Assembly: GCA_947628405.1 (NCBI GenBank) | Contig: CANQZR010000006.1 | Location: 1-36,456, forward strand | Direction: 5' to 3' | DNA: 36,456 nucleotides | Source of the DNA: an uncultured Clostridia bacterium | GTDB taxonomy: Bacteria; Bacillota; Clostridia; Oscillospirales; Ruminococcaceae | In this document: in pieces, positions 17,072 to 26,010 of the stretch | Layout: every line of letters begins with the position of its first letter | How positions within the stretch are numbered: the stretch's first letter is position 1 | Made by a program: the position numbers and the translations under genes | Notes under the pieces: generated by a model | The model's database searches: none | The model's input: only the letters and a program-made list of their open reading frames with translations | Told to the model about the DNA's origin: nothing

Positions 17072-18280
17072 TTATTCAGACGTTTCATCACCGTTTGCCG
17101 CTTCGATAATAGCGTCTTTCAGATCGTTGAATCTCCACATATATGTTGTTCTGTCTATAAGCCCCAGATTTTCCCCATCTCCGGTAAATGAACCGTTATC
17201 GAACCACAGGCACGGAACTCCTATCTTTTTAGCTTCGCTGATATAGAATTTGACCCATTCAGCCCGTTCCGCCATATTTCCCTTGCTTACCGCGCCAAAT
17301 TCGCCGAGAATAACGGGAATATTATTGTCAATGAACTTTGTTTTTATAGAATCCATTACCCACTTTATATCATTGCCGCCCTTATCTTCCGAAAATTCAT
17401 TCTTCGTAAGATCAAGATCAAGGGCAAAATCATACGGAGTATATGCATGGAGCGAAAGTATCAGCTTATCGTCTCCCTCCGGGAAAACAAAATCGTTCAT
17501 AGCGCCCTCTGTTACCGACGCTGCATAATCCGGTATCATAAGATGACGCTTTGAATTATTTCCGCCAAGGCTGCGGATAGTTTCAACGAACACGGCGTCA
17601 AGTTTGTTTACCACATCATGACCCTCTGCGTCTCCGCCGTTCCATTCAAGAGGAGTGTTCCTCTTACGGGGTTCGTTAAGTCCCTCAAAAATCAGCTTTT
17701 CGTCGTAATCCTTAAAGCGTTCGCCTATCTGCGTCCAGACTTTTTTCAGCTTTTCGGAAGCCTTTTCAAACCTGTTCTCATACGGGTCGTGCCAGTCTTC
17801 ATGGTGGATATTGAGTATAACGAACAGATCCTGCCCGTAAGCATAATCGACCACTTCCTGAACTCTGTCCATCCAAGCCTCATCTATATTGCCGTCCGCG
17901 TCCATATGCCCGGTCCACGTTACCGGTATCCTGACAACGTTAAATCCGGCGTCTTTAACAGCTGTAAAAAGTTCATATGTGGCGGCAGGATTTCCCCAGC
18001 AGGTTTCGGTATCATTGCCCTCGATGCGTCCATCGTATGCGTCAAGAGTATTGCCGAGGCTCCAGCCGACTTTCATTTCCTTGATAAGGTCAAAAGATGA
18101 AATATCGCGCATTTCATCATGTGTTACCGCAGAAACATATTTTGTGTATTCAGCAGCAGTTTCCGAAACAGTTTCCGAAGCAGCTTCGTCATTGTTGCCG
18201 GAATTGCAGCAAGTCATTGAAACAGCGATCAGGGCGGACATAAAAACAGCACCTGCCTTTTTTATGATTCTGTTATTCAC
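17072..18280 (-). CDS. Secreted glycoside hydrolase family 5 beta-glucanase
   Basis: This 402-residue enzyme hydrolyses beta-1,4-glucan or related hemicelluloses by the retaining mechanism. The N-terminus has a basic start and hydrophobic segment ending near Cys24-Cys25, so it is secreted and possibly lipid-anchored (the lipobox SMTC is weak). A Glu/Ser/Thr spacer follows to about residue 55. The (beta/alpha)8 domain starts with MKVGWSLGNTLDA. The acid/base is Glu203 in FEGLNEPR, the nucleophile Glu327 in ILGEFG, with NIHHEDW and HAYTPYDF as further conserved blocks. It looks closest to subfamily 4-type endoglucanases/xyloglucanases; that is inference. No dockerin or binding module is present. 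The GTG at 18280 is chosen because GAGG lies at 18289-18292, too close for the GTG at 18289. Confidence 0.92.
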   Translation of the reverse strand: MNNRIIKKAGAVFMSALIAVSMTCCNSGNNDEAASETVSETAAEYTKYVSAVTHDEMRDISSFDLIKEMKVGWSLGNTLDAYDGRIEGNDTETCWGNPAATYELFTAVKDAGFNVVRIPVTWTGHMDADGNIDEAWMDRVQEVVDYAYGQDLFVILNIHHEDWHDPYENRFEKASEKLKKVWTQIGERFKDYDEKLIFEGLNEPRKRNTPLEWNGGDAEGHDVVNKLDAVFVETIRSLGGNNSKRHLMIPDYAASVTEGAMNDFVFPEGDDKLILSLHAYTPYDFALDLDLTKNEFSEDKGGNDIKWVMDSIKTKFIDNNIPVILGEFGAVSKGNMAERAEWVKFYISEAKKIGVPCLWFDNGSFTGDGENLGLIDRTTYMWRFNDLKDAIIEAANGDETSE

Positions 18281-18313
18281 GCAAAACACCTCGAATAAAA
18301 TATAATCATGTTA

Positions 18314-18322
18314 ATTATACCA
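18314..18322 (-). promoter_or_regulatory. Extended -10 promoter of the GH5 gene
   Basis: On the minus strand TGGTATAAT gives a perfect -10 box (18314-18319) with an extended TG motif (18321-18322). No good -35 box is seen at the right distance, as is common for extended -10 promoters. It lies 34 bases before the GTG start, in very AT-rich sequence. Confidence 0.6.
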
Positions 18323-18370
18323 CTTATAAATATAATTTTATACAGAATTTAATTAATATAAAGTTAACGA

Positions 18371-18403
18371 AAAAAGCTCCTCCGCACATATACGGAGGAG
18401 CTT
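18371..18403 (-). terminator. Terminator of the secreted beta-rich protein gene
   Basis: Read on the minus strand, an 11-base stem (AAGCTCCTCCG with CGGAGGAGCTT) with an 8-base loop is followed by a run of six T. It sits 40 bases after the stop at 18445 and separates this gene from the GH5 gene. Confidence 0.88.
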
Positions 18404-18444
18404 CACTATAAGCAATAAATTATTTAACTGTTATACAGCCGTTT

Positions 18445-19722
18445 TTATTCGGCAGCTTCTTCAATTACAGGCTTATCAGTTATAGTAACGGTGAACTTTT
18501 CAGTGTCAAGAGCCTTTGTCTTTGCTCTGCCGTACTTGATAAGTACTGAATCAACGCAGTCTTCACCAACATAGATATTTGCATATTTGCCGTCATTTGC
18601 TTTGTCAAGGCGGATAGTCATAATATCGTTAGCAGCTATAACGCGTACCTTTTTAGCCTTGCTGCCCTCATTTATAAGCTTTACCTTGAATACCTTTGAG
18701 GAAATAACATCTGCCGGAAGAGCGCTGGGTTTGATAGTAGGCTTAACTTTTGCAGGCTTTACTTCTTCAGTAGGCTCATCTTTAGGTTCATCTGTAGGTG
18801 TATCACCTGAACCGGAGGAAGATGCTTTCAGTTCACCGGATATCGTTATGGTAAGTGAAAGAGACTTACCAAGGTCTGCTGTTGTTAATCCAAGTGGGAT
18901 CATTACTTGTGCGGCTGAATCATTATAGTTAGATTCTATGGCATAATCGCCGATCACATCAGGCAGTGTTGAACCGTCAACTGTAATATTAGTTATTTCA
19001 ACATGGATCTTCTGTCCGATAAACTGCTTTCCTGCCGCATCAAAATAGATCTGAACGCCTTCGTCACCGATATTATCTATTGAATCTTTACCGATATTAT
19101 CCCATGTTATATCGATCGTTTCTCCGTCTTTCTTAATTGTAACATTATGTTCGCCGCCATCAGACCATGCATAATCGGGAGCGCCTGACTGAGCAAAAAT
19201 CTTTACAGGAACTTCAACTTCTACAACTTCGCCATCGGAAATTTCAGGTGCTTTTATTTCTTCAGTGTAAAGCTCTGTGCCATTCTCACCAAGAAGCCAT
19301 ATTTGTTTAATGGTGATCGGATTGCCCCAATATTGCTGAACAGTAAATTTACCCCAAGTGTCATCTGATGAAAATACAGGTTCAGTTTTTAACAATGTTA
19401 TAGTATCGTCAGAAGCAACTTGTATTTCCTGCTCAACACCACCTGAAATTCCCCAATTATGCGCTTCCCATGCAACTGTATTACAATTAAATGCTATAGC
19501 GCCGTTTGTATTTTCTACAGCGTCCCAGTCATCATTTATTTTTGCTTTAAAACCATACACGTCTTTCAGGTCGACTCCGCTACTGCCAACATTAAATTCA
19601 TAGTCATCGCCGTCATTTTCTGTATTTGCGTTTGTTATTTTAATAGCAAACGTTGTTACTGCTGTCATTGAAACAGCCATTGCTGCGGACAGTACAGCTG
19701 CCAATATTTTTTTCAGCTTCAT
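18445..19722 (-). CDS. Secreted beta-rich protein, possible carbohydrate-binding, unknown function
   Basis: This 425-residue exported protein has a clear signal peptide (MKLKKILAAVLSAAM..., likely cleaved after TTFA at residue 26). Two beta-rich, tryptophan-containing regions follow. The first, about 30-155, has DVYGFKAKINDDWDAV and the aromatic AWEAHNWG; the second, about 160-300, has YAWSDGGEHNVTIKKDG. A Pro/Glu/Thr/Lys linker (about 305-335) then leads to a C-terminal domain of about 90 residues. There is no lipobox, sortase signal or dockerin. The layout resembles carbohydrate-binding or surface proteins of fibre-degrading Ruminococcus, and its neighbours are a GH5 enzyme and sugar-uptake genes, but no family is recognised. 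The ATG at 19722 has AAAGGGG at 19730-19736 before it. It has its own promoter and terminator. Confidence 0.78.
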   Translation of the reverse strand: MKLKKILAAVLSAAMAVSMTAVTTFAIKITNANTENDGDDYEFNVGSSGVDLKDVYGFKAKINDDWDAVENTNGAIAFNCNTVAWEAHNWGISGGVEQEIQVASDDTITLLKTEPVFSSDDTWGKFTVQQYWGNPITIKQIWLLGENGTELYTEEIKAPEISDGEVVEVEVPVKIFAQSGAPDYAWSDGGEHNVTIKKDGETIDITWDNIGKDSIDNIGDEGVQIYFDAAGKQFIGQKIHVEITNITVDGSTLPDVIGDYAIESNYNDSAAQVMIPLGLTTADLGKSLSLTITISGELKASSSGSGDTPTDEPKDEPTEEVKPAKVKPTIKPSALPADVISSKVFKVKLINEGSKAKKVRVIAANDIMTIRLDKANDGKYANIYVGEDCVDSVLIKYGRAKTKALDTEKFTVTITDKPVIEEAAE

Positions 19723-19791
19723 AAAAAAGCCCCTTTCATTAATTAAATTTCCGAACATATCCTCATTTCAGATACGTTTCAAGACTCTTTT

Positions 19792-19820
19792 ATGATAACA
19801 TAATTTATTCAAAAATTCAA
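19792..19820 (-). promoter_or_regulatory. Probable promoter of the secreted beta-rich protein gene
   Basis: On the minus strand TTGAAT (19815-19820) and TATCAT (19792-19797) are 17 bases apart. The leader to the ATG at 19722 would be about 60 bases. Confidence 0.6.
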
Positions 19821-19917
19821 TACATTTTTTTGCCGAACCGTATGTTCCGATTTTGTTAAATATATACAAAATTTTAAATGCTTTAACGTGTTTTTTGTAT
19901 ATGAACATTCCCATAAA

Positions 19918-19945
19918 AAGGAAGCCGCCCTATATAAGGGCGGCT
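19918..19945 (-). terminator. Terminator after the solute-binding protein genes
   Basis: A perfect 9-base stem (19923-19931 with 19937-19945) around an ATATA loop is followed on the minus strand by TCCTTTTTATG. It ends the transcript of the solute-binding lipoprotein gene whose stop is at 19955. Confidence 0.85.
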
Positions 19946-19954
19946 CTGATAGTT

Positions 19955-22423
19955 TTATCTGTTTTCGGCAATATAGTTTGAAACTCTGTTCTGGATTATA
20001 TCCGCAACGTCTTTTGCCGATTTCTGACCCTCAAAGAATGCAGCAGCTTCTTCGGTGATTATATCCATAGCCTGCTGGTCGTAACGTCCTGAGGTATCTA
20101 CCGACTTGATGAAGTCCATCATTCTCTGGTTTTCCTCATCTGTATTCACGGGAATGGTTATAGACTGTCCGTTTATCCAATAAGAGTTTTCATACTCTAC
20201 TTTTTCTCCGTTCTCGTCGGTGTAATAAGGCTTTTCCTTTGCCGCTGCCGCCTGCTTTTCAAGTGAGGACAGCTTTACCGGGAACTCATAAGAATTTGGC
20301 GTTGCAAACTGATCCTGATATTCATCAGAATAGAAGTATTTTACAAAATCCCATGCTCCGTCGGCATTTTTCGCCTTTGAGGTTATTGCCATTGATGTAT
20401 ACGCATTGATTACAGAACCGTTGCCCTCGCTTGTGGGATAGCCCTTTACGGTTATAGGTTCGCCGAATGTACCTAACTCGTTTTCCTTAAAGAAGCGGAA
20501 GTTGTTTACATATGCCTGACTGAGCAGCGCTCTGTCCTCTCTGAAACGGCTTTCGTACTCGTTCCAGTAATTTTCGTCCATGTTCATAGCGCTTTCGTCG
20601 TATTCCTTGGGGAATTTGTTGCAGAATTCAAGTATCTTCTCAAACTCTCCGGTGTTGAATTTACATTCGCCCGTCTCCTTGTTTATAAAGCTGGCGCTGT
20701 TGTAATACATAAAGTTGCTGAGCATTGAAGATTTAGTTCCCCACCTGTCGCCGAATATCTGATCCGCCGACTCGGTGTTCTCGTCGCAGAACTGGATAAA
20801 TTCATCTACTGTCCAGCCCGGTTCAGAGCCTAATTTAGAGGTCTTGCCGACAAGAGTATTTATAGTGAACGACGGGATTATCTCGTAAAGTTTTCCGTTT
20901 GTCTCATATGCTTTGAAAATATTCTGGAGGTAATCGTCACGGTTGAAGGTATCGTCATTGTCCATGAAATCATACAGATTTGCAAGCAGACCCTTTGCAA
21001 TGTAGCTGTCTACGGGGAGCTGACTGTCGATAACAAGAATGTCGGGAAGATTTCCGGCTATCATATCATTGTTCAGCTTTGTGATAGCGTCGTCGTAGCT
21101 GTTTGTTGCAAAATCCTGATAGGAAGTAAGCTCTATCTCATATTCGGTGCTGTTCTTGTTATATTCCAGTATCTGGCGCTTGATACCAACGTCAAGATAT
21201 ACAGCATACAGCTTTATGAGCTTCTTGTCAGGCAGCGTGGACGGATCAACTTCCGTAAGGATATTTACCACCTGATCGTCGCTGCTCCAGCTGTAGCCGC
21301 CTCCGCCGTTATAGTCATAGTTATAGGTAATGCAGAATATTCTTCCGTCCGGGAGAACGCTTATGCCCGTTGAAGTGTCCATAGCCGTGGTGTCAATGCC
21401 GGATTTGAGCCAGTCTACCATAGTTTCGGAAGTATCCGTTTCGATATCATATCCTGAAAGTCCTGAATCCCTTGTAATAAGCAGGTCATATTTATCGGTG
21501 CCGTTCATTACGGAACCGTTTATATGGCAGGGATATTCAGCGCCTAATTTACGTCCGGCAACATCTATTTCCACAAGTTTTGACTCGGAGATATAAGTGT
21601 CGCCGTCCATTCTGCTTGTAGTTACCATTGTGAATATCCTGCCGTTGCCCGCTTTGTAAACGCCGTTCATCCATGAATTTTCATCAAAGGAATCGTTTTT
21701 GATCTCTCCGAGCATTTCGCCTTTGTCGTTTGTCATGTAGATCGTTCCGTCACCGTTGCCGGGGATCAGTATAGTTCCGTCAGCAGTTTCAAGCATATCT
21801 CTGAAATATACATAATTATCGTCTTTTGAAGCGGCGTCATAAACAGCCTGCAAATCGGCTTCGGAAATTTTGCTGCCGTCCTCGGCGCTGTATTTTACAA
21901 GATAGTAATGCTCGTCGGATTCACCTGTTGTTTCGTCCCAACGGTATGTTTGTTCCATTGAAAGCAGATCGCCGCTGTTTAAAATTATAACGTTTGAAAT
22001 ATTGCGGCTTTCATATGTATCCGAATCGTTGGAGGAAATGACTGTTTCCTTGATAAGATTTCCTTCCATATCAACGACCTGCATTTTAGTCTCGCTGTGC
22101 CATACCGTTTCGACCGGAGCTTCCTCATCTGCTGCAATTTCTTCAGCCGCAGCAGTGGTTTCGGCAGATGTTCCGTCCGAAGAAGTACCTGCAGTGCTAT
22201 CTGCCGGTTCTTCCCATTGATTTTCGCCGATAATATAGAGCTTTTCATTGCCGTAAAGCACTTTCTGCCTGTAGGTCAAACCCTCGGGAAGCTCTATTAT
22301 CTGTGAAGAGTAGATGTGTTCCTTTGAAGCGATCACATCACCCTTTTTGCCGCAGGAGGAAAACCCAACGGCAAGCGCCGCAGCCATTACCGCAGCAGTT
22401 ATTCTCGATGCTGTTTTATTCAT
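19955..22423 (-). CDS. Large extracellular solute-binding lipoprotein, copy A
   Basis: This 822-residue lipoprotein (lipobox FSSC, Cys24) has two parts. Residues about 30-390 form a repetitive beta-rich region with blocks such as NVIILNSGDLL, TADGTILIPGNGDGTIYMTN and GISVLPDGRIFCITYN, suggestive of a beta-propeller. From about 400 to the end it matches sugar-binding proteins of family 1 ABC importers, with NNDMIAGNLPDILVID near 451-466, AKGLLANLYDFMDND and MAITSKAKNADGAWDFVKYF. The family usually has only the binding part (about 400-450 residues), so the N-terminal half is an extra domain. A low-complexity Ala/Glu/Ser/Thr stretch lies at about 72-106. It is a paralogue of the next gene upstream and would feed the two permeases encoded at 27985-29879. 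It has its own promoter. The ligand is unknown. Confidence 0.88.
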   Translation of the reverse strand: MNKTASRITAAVMAAALAVGFSSCGKKGDVIASKEHIYSSQIIELPEGLTYRQKVLYGNEKLYIIGENQWEEPADSTAGTSSDGTSAETTAAAEEIAADEEAPVETVWHSETKMQVVDMEGNLIKETVISSNDSDTYESRNISNVIILNSGDLLSMEQTYRWDETTGESDEHYYLVKYSAEDGSKISEADLQAVYDAASKDDNYVYFRDMLETADGTILIPGNGDGTIYMTNDKGEMLGEIKNDSFDENSWMNGVYKAGNGRIFTMVTTSRMDGDTYISESKLVEIDVAGRKLGAEYPCHINGSVMNGTDKYDLLITRDSGLSGYDIETDTSETMVDWLKSGIDTTAMDTSTGISVLPDGRIFCITYNYDYNGGGGYSWSSDDQVVNILTEVDPSTLPDKKLIKLYAVYLDVGIKRQILEYNKNSTEYEIELTSYQDFATNSYDDAITKLNNDMIAGNLPDILVIDSQLPVDSYIAKGLLANLYDFMDNDDTFNRDDYLQNIFKAYETNGKLYEIIPSFTINTLVGKTSKLGSEPGWTVDEFIQFCDENTESADQIFGDRWGTKSSMLSNFMYYNSASFINKETGECKFNTGEFEKILEFCNKFPKEYDESAMNMDENYWNEYESRFREDRALLSQAYVNNFRFFKENELGTFGEPITVKGYPTSEGNGSVINAYTSMAITSKAKNADGAWDFVKYFYSDEYQDQFATPNSYEFPVKLSSLEKQAAAAKEKPYYTDENGEKVEYENSYWINGQSITIPVNTDEENQRMMDFIKSVDTSGRYDQQAMDIITEEAAAFFEGQKSAKDVADIIQNRVSNYIAENR

Positions 22424-22450
22424 CTTGATAACCTTCCTTTCTTTTCTTTA

Positions 22451-22479
22451 ATTATATATCAATACCTGTGAAATTTCAA
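22451..22479 (-). promoter_or_regulatory. Sigma-A promoter of solute-binding lipoprotein copy A
   Basis: On the minus strand TTGAAA (22474-22479) and a perfect TATAAT (22451-22456) are 17 bases apart. The perfect 10-base palindrome TGAAATTTCA (22469-22478) overlaps the -35 box and could be an operator core or chance. Copy A can therefore be expressed apart from the operon. Confidence 0.78.
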
Positions 22480-22502
22480 CACATGGTATGGGATATCATA
22501 GC

Positions 22503-24767
22503 TTATCTGTTTTCCGCAATATAATTTGAAGCGCGGTTCTGTATTATCTCCGCAACTTCCTCTGCGGATTTCTGTCCGGAAAAATATGCTCCCGCTTCTT
22601 CTCTTACGATATCGTAAACATAGCTGTTATAGCTTCGGGTCTCCGTCAGAGAATTGATGAGATCCATAATTCTGTCGTTGTCCTCGTCGGTGTTGGGGTC
22701 GGCAGCAGGTCTGCCGGAATAGATATCTCTGTCCGCATTGGTCTTTGCACGCTCCGCGGCACGTTCCAGAACGGAAATTTTCACCGGGAAATTATAACTT
22801 TGCGCTCCGATATATTCTGACTGGTATTCCTCCGACCAGAAATATTTTACAAATTCCCATGCTCCCTCCGGATCTGCCGCTTTTGAAGTGATCGCAAGAG
22901 AAAGATCCTCCGAAATAAACGAACCGTTCCCACCGCAGGGATAACCTTTGAACGTTATGCTTTCGCCGAACTCGGTCTGTTCAAGTGTTTTTATGTCCCG
23001 GAAGCTGCATATGGAAGTTGTCATCAGCAAAGTTCTGTCATCAAGATACGCGGTCAGTTCGGAAGAATAGTCGATTTCGTCCTTGCTTACGGTCTTTTCG
23101 GGAAATCTGTTGCAGAAATTCAGCAGATTTATAAAATCGCCGCCGTCAAAATAGCATTCCCCCGTCCTTGCGTCCATATAGCTGCTGAAATTGAACGTCA
23201 TGAAAGTTAAAAGCATATTCATTTTTGAACATGACGTGGGTTCAAAAAGTCCCTGCCATGAGCCGTCCGAAGCGTTATTGTCTGCAAATTCTATAAATTC
23301 GTCCATTGTCCAGCCTTGGGAACCGCCCACTTTTGAAGTCTTTCCCACAAGCGTATTTATACTGAATCCCGGAACAGCTTCGTAAAGTTTTCCGTCGGTC
23401 TCATAAGCCGCGAAGATGTTCTGCAAGTAGTCCTCTCTGCGGAAATCAGGGTCGTTGTCCATAAAATCGTAAAGATCAGCGAGCAATCCTTTTGAAGCAT
23501 AGCTTTCTACGGGCATTGCTCCGCTTAACACTATAATGTCGGGAATATTCCCGGAAGTCATTTCGCTGTTCATTCGCGAGAGCTTGTCCGCGTAATCGCC
23601 GCCCACGTCATAAAAATCGGTAAGTTCTATGTAATAATCGCTGCTGTTTTTGTTGAAATCGGTCACTGCCCGTTTAACATCACTATTTACAGCCAGCGCG
23701 TAAATTCTGACAAGTTCCTTATCCGGTATCTCTTCGGGAGGTATCCCGGTAAGTATGCACGCTGACAGATCCAATTCCGAATAGAAACCTCCGGCGATAA
23801 TATTTTTCACAGTTATTATGATCCTGCCGTCGGGAAGTATCGTTATGCCGTTTTCTGCGGAGACAGATCCTGCGTCTATCCCTGAAGCGGAAAGATCGAC
23901 CAGAGTTGAAGTTTCACCGGTATCAATGTCATAGGCAAAAATTTCTGTACTTCCGAGAATGAACATATCATATTCACCGGAACCGCTTATAATCTCTCCC
24001 GAAATATCGGGGAAATTTTCTAACGGCATTATTCCTGCATCGCTGACTTCCGCAAGATTTTTGTTGCCGTTTGGATCGGAATATTCCGCAAATATCCTGC
24101 CGTCCCCGGTTTTTACAACATTTCCGAAATATCTGTCTGCTCCGCCTGCGATCTTTCTCACTGAATTTTCATTTGCGGAATACAGTACGCCATGCTGCGT
24201 CAGAAAAAGCGTTCCGTCGTCGGAAACTGCTGCGGAAGTAATGTATAAGCTCCGCTCTCCCGTTTCATTCACGATATTTTCAAGGCTCGTTTCGGAGATC
24301 TTATTTCCGGTCATGTCATATTTTGCCATAAGCGGAAACTCTTCCGAATTTTCCACCGTAATAAAGCCGTCTCCGCAGGCTGCCGCAAATGCCGGAAAAC
24401 GCTGTTCTTCCGTATCAGAAAGAATGTCAACTGTATTTTCAAGTTTTCCGTCAAGAGAATATGTAAAAATTTTGCTTCCCACTGCGGCAAATATTTTTTC
24501 ACCGTCAGAAAAAACTCCATTTACAGGCTGTGTTCCACCTGAAATACTTATGTTGACCGCTGAAAAAATATGCTCCTTTGATGCAAGAGGTCCGCTCTTC
24601 TTTTTGTCTTTATTACCTGAAAATATGCCGCTCTTTTCTTCCGTAACTGGACTGCCGTTTCCGGTAAAATTTTCTTCGCTTTCCCCTGTTCTTTTGCAGG
24701 AGACCATTCCGGCAAGAGCCAATGCTGCAAGGAAAGCCGCTGTGCCCTGCTTTAATATTTTGTTCAT
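22503..24767 (-). CDS. Large extracellular solute-binding lipoprotein, copy B
   Basis: This 754-residue lipoprotein (lipobox MVSC, Cys24) is a paralogue of copy A. Both start the mature part with an ASKEHI motif, both have a beta-rich propeller-like N-terminal half with PDGRI-type repeats, and both end in the same kind of tail (GQKSAEEVAEIIQNR...SNYIAENR). The binding domain begins near residue 355 with NKNSSDYYIELTDF and contains NSEMTSGNIPDIIVLS, SKGLLADLYDFMDND and LAITSKAADPEGAWEFVKYF. It lacks the low-complexity insert of copy A. Start choice: GGAGG at 24775-24779 marks the ATG at 24767, not the upstream in-frame codon at 24842. It follows the MacB-like gene by about 130 bases with no clear terminator, so it may be read through from the permease operon. 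Confidence 0.88.
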   Translation of the reverse strand: MNKILKQGTAAFLAALALAGMVSCKRTGESEENFTGNGSPVTEEKSGIFSGNKDKKKSGPLASKEHIFSAVNISISGGTQPVNGVFSDGEKIFAAVGSKIFTYSLDGKLENTVDILSDTEEQRFPAFAAACGDGFITVENSEEFPLMAKYDMTGNKISETSLENIVNETGERSLYITSAAVSDDGTLFLTQHGVLYSANENSVRKIAGGADRYFGNVVKTGDGRIFAEYSDPNGNKNLAEVSDAGIMPLENFPDISGEIISGSGEYDMFILGSTEIFAYDIDTGETSTLVDLSASGIDAGSVSAENGITILPDGRIIITVKNIIAGGFYSELDLSACILTGIPPEEIPDKELVRIYALAVNSDVKRAVTDFNKNSSDYYIELTDFYDVGGDYADKLSRMNSEMTSGNIPDIIVLSGAMPVESYASKGLLADLYDFMDNDPDFRREDYLQNIFAAYETDGKLYEAVPGFSINTLVGKTSKVGGSQGWTMDEFIEFADNNASDGSWQGLFEPTSCSKMNMLLTFMTFNFSSYMDARTGECYFDGGDFINLLNFCNRFPEKTVSKDEIDYSSELTAYLDDRTLLMTTSICSFRDIKTLEQTEFGESITFKGYPCGGNGSFISEDLSLAITSKAADPEGAWEFVKYFWSEEYQSEYIGAQSYNFPVKISVLERAAERAKTNADRDIYSGRPAADPNTDEDNDRIMDLINSLTETRSYNSYVYDIVREEAGAYFSGQKSAEEVAEIIQNRASNYIAENR

Positions 24768-24798
24768 GAATATACCTCCATTTTTACTGTAACGATAG

Positions 24799-24837
24799 TT
24801 TTCGTCAGAACATACTATCTGATATAAAAGACGAAAA
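24799..24837. repeat. Inverted repeat in the leader of lipoprotein copy B
   Basis: TTTTCGTC (24799-24806) is repeated in inverse orientation as GACGAAAA (24830-24837), with TCAGA/TCTGA arms inside. No U-tract follows on the minus strand. It may be an operator or a folded leader; no strong sigma-A promoter could be assigned in 24768-24901. Confidence 0.35.
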
Positions 24838-24901
24838 AACATCCCAATTCTTACAGCAAAAATTTTAATAGAGCAAAATATTTTTCAGCAATGGCAACGT
24901 T

Positions 24902-25993
24902 TTAATTTTTCACTGTATTATCCTGTTTTTTATCTGAATTTTCCTTTTTGTTTTCTTTTATCTTTTCGCTTGTTTTTCTGCAAGCGCTTACCGCTCCGTC
25001 GCGGACCTTTTCAAATATCTTTTTCCTGTTTTTTACAAGCAGTCTGAAAAGATAAACAAGCGTGAACACCGGAGCGACAAGTCCTATTATCTGCATTACA
25101 AGAAGCGCGGCGGATCTGTCCTCTGTCATTCGTGCCGCATTTTCCCAATAAGGGTAAACTAACGGAACATCGACCACCGAACGCAGACCGCTGTCGGCAA
25201 TAAGAGAAAAACGGTTTTTAAGTCCGTACCTCACGGAATTTTCAACTATCCTGCGGTTTTCATCTTTTACGCTGAATGATTCGGACACTATCTGTTTTCC
25301 CAGACCCGTGACCGGATCCGGCAGGCAGGCTTCATAGCAGGAAAATTTTATCCCGTCATCCGGGGATATAAGCGAATATCCCTGATATGGCATGAACAAT
25401 CTGGGCTTTTCGCCATAGACTTTTTCAATGTCGCTGTTTTCGCTGCGCTTGAAAACACCGGCAACGTAAAAATACTTTCCGCCTATGGTAACCGGCATTC
25501 CTACAACATCTGACGCTCCGAAAAGCTGCCATGCAAGGATATCGTCTATTACTATCCTGTCATACATCGTATCACTTTCAGAATAATAATAGCCGCTTAT
25601 AATATCCTGTGGGTGGAACTGGAAGAAATCTCCTCCGGTAATTATCGCCACCGATTCCGCAGAGGCTCTGTCAGATGCCACCGGCATAGCAAGATCATAG
25701 GAAGAAAACGCATCTATCCATACTCTGGCGCCATAAGTTTCAATGGGCAAGGAATTTTCGACTAACTTTTTTTCTATATCTGTTCTTGCCATGAATATAG
25801 AATCTATAGTCAGCCCGTTATCGTAATCGGTAAACATACTGACCTGAGAATAACGCTCTTTTCCTCCCCAGCGTTCCGCAGTCTGCTGATCCGTAAGTGA
25901 ATCTGCCAAAGCCAGCGCAATTATTGTCGTGCAGACAAAAAACACTATTGATACCACATCTGCCGCAAGTAAAATTATATGTTTAGGCTTCAT
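24902..25993 (-). CDS. MacB-periplasmic-domain-like membrane protein without ATPase or full permease
   Basis: This 363-residue protein has one N-terminal membrane helix (about 7-30), an extracytoplasmic domain of about 260 residues, a second helix (about 293-315) and a basic, lysine-rich cytoplasmic tail. The central domain has the look of the MacB core: DDILAWQLFGASDVVGMPVTIGGKYFYVAGVF is the typical block (residues about 150-180). A complete MacB-type permease has four helices with an FtsX domain; here two are missing and there is no ATPase gene. AAGGAA at 26001-26006 favours the ATG at 25993 over the ATG at 26014 that overlaps the adaptor stop. It sits between a HlyD-like adaptor and the binding proteins of a sugar importer. 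It may be a structural partner of the adaptor; function unknown. Confidence 0.75.
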   Translation of the reverse strand: MKPKHIILLAADVVSIVFFVCTTIIALALADSLTDQQTAERWGGKERYSQVSMFTDYDNGLTIDSIFMARTDIEKKLVENSLPIETYGARVWIDAFSSYDLAMPVASDRASAESVAIITGGDFFQFHPQDIISGYYYSESDTMYDRIVIDDILAWQLFGASDVVGMPVTIGGKYFYVAGVFKRSENSDIEKVYGEKPRLFMPYQGYSLISPDDGIKFSCYEACLPDPVTGLGKQIVSESFSVKDENRRIVENSVRYGLKNRFSLIADSGLRSVVDVPLVYPYWENAARMTEDRSAALLVMQIIGLVAPVFTLVYLFRLLVKNRKKIFEKVRDGAVSACRKTSEKIKENKKENSDKKQDNTVKN

Positions 25994-26010
25994 AAGATCA
26001 TTCCTTATTA

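Noticed and set aside
22469-22478. Perfect 10-base palindrome TGAAATTTCA as a proven operator
   Set aside because: A short AT-rich palindrome is likely by chance; kept only as a note in the promoter entry.
23959-24792. A 277-codon open frame on the plus strand opposite lipoprotein copy B
   Set aside because: It is the antisense shadow of a well-supported gene; no Shine-Dalgarno site or family motif is seen.
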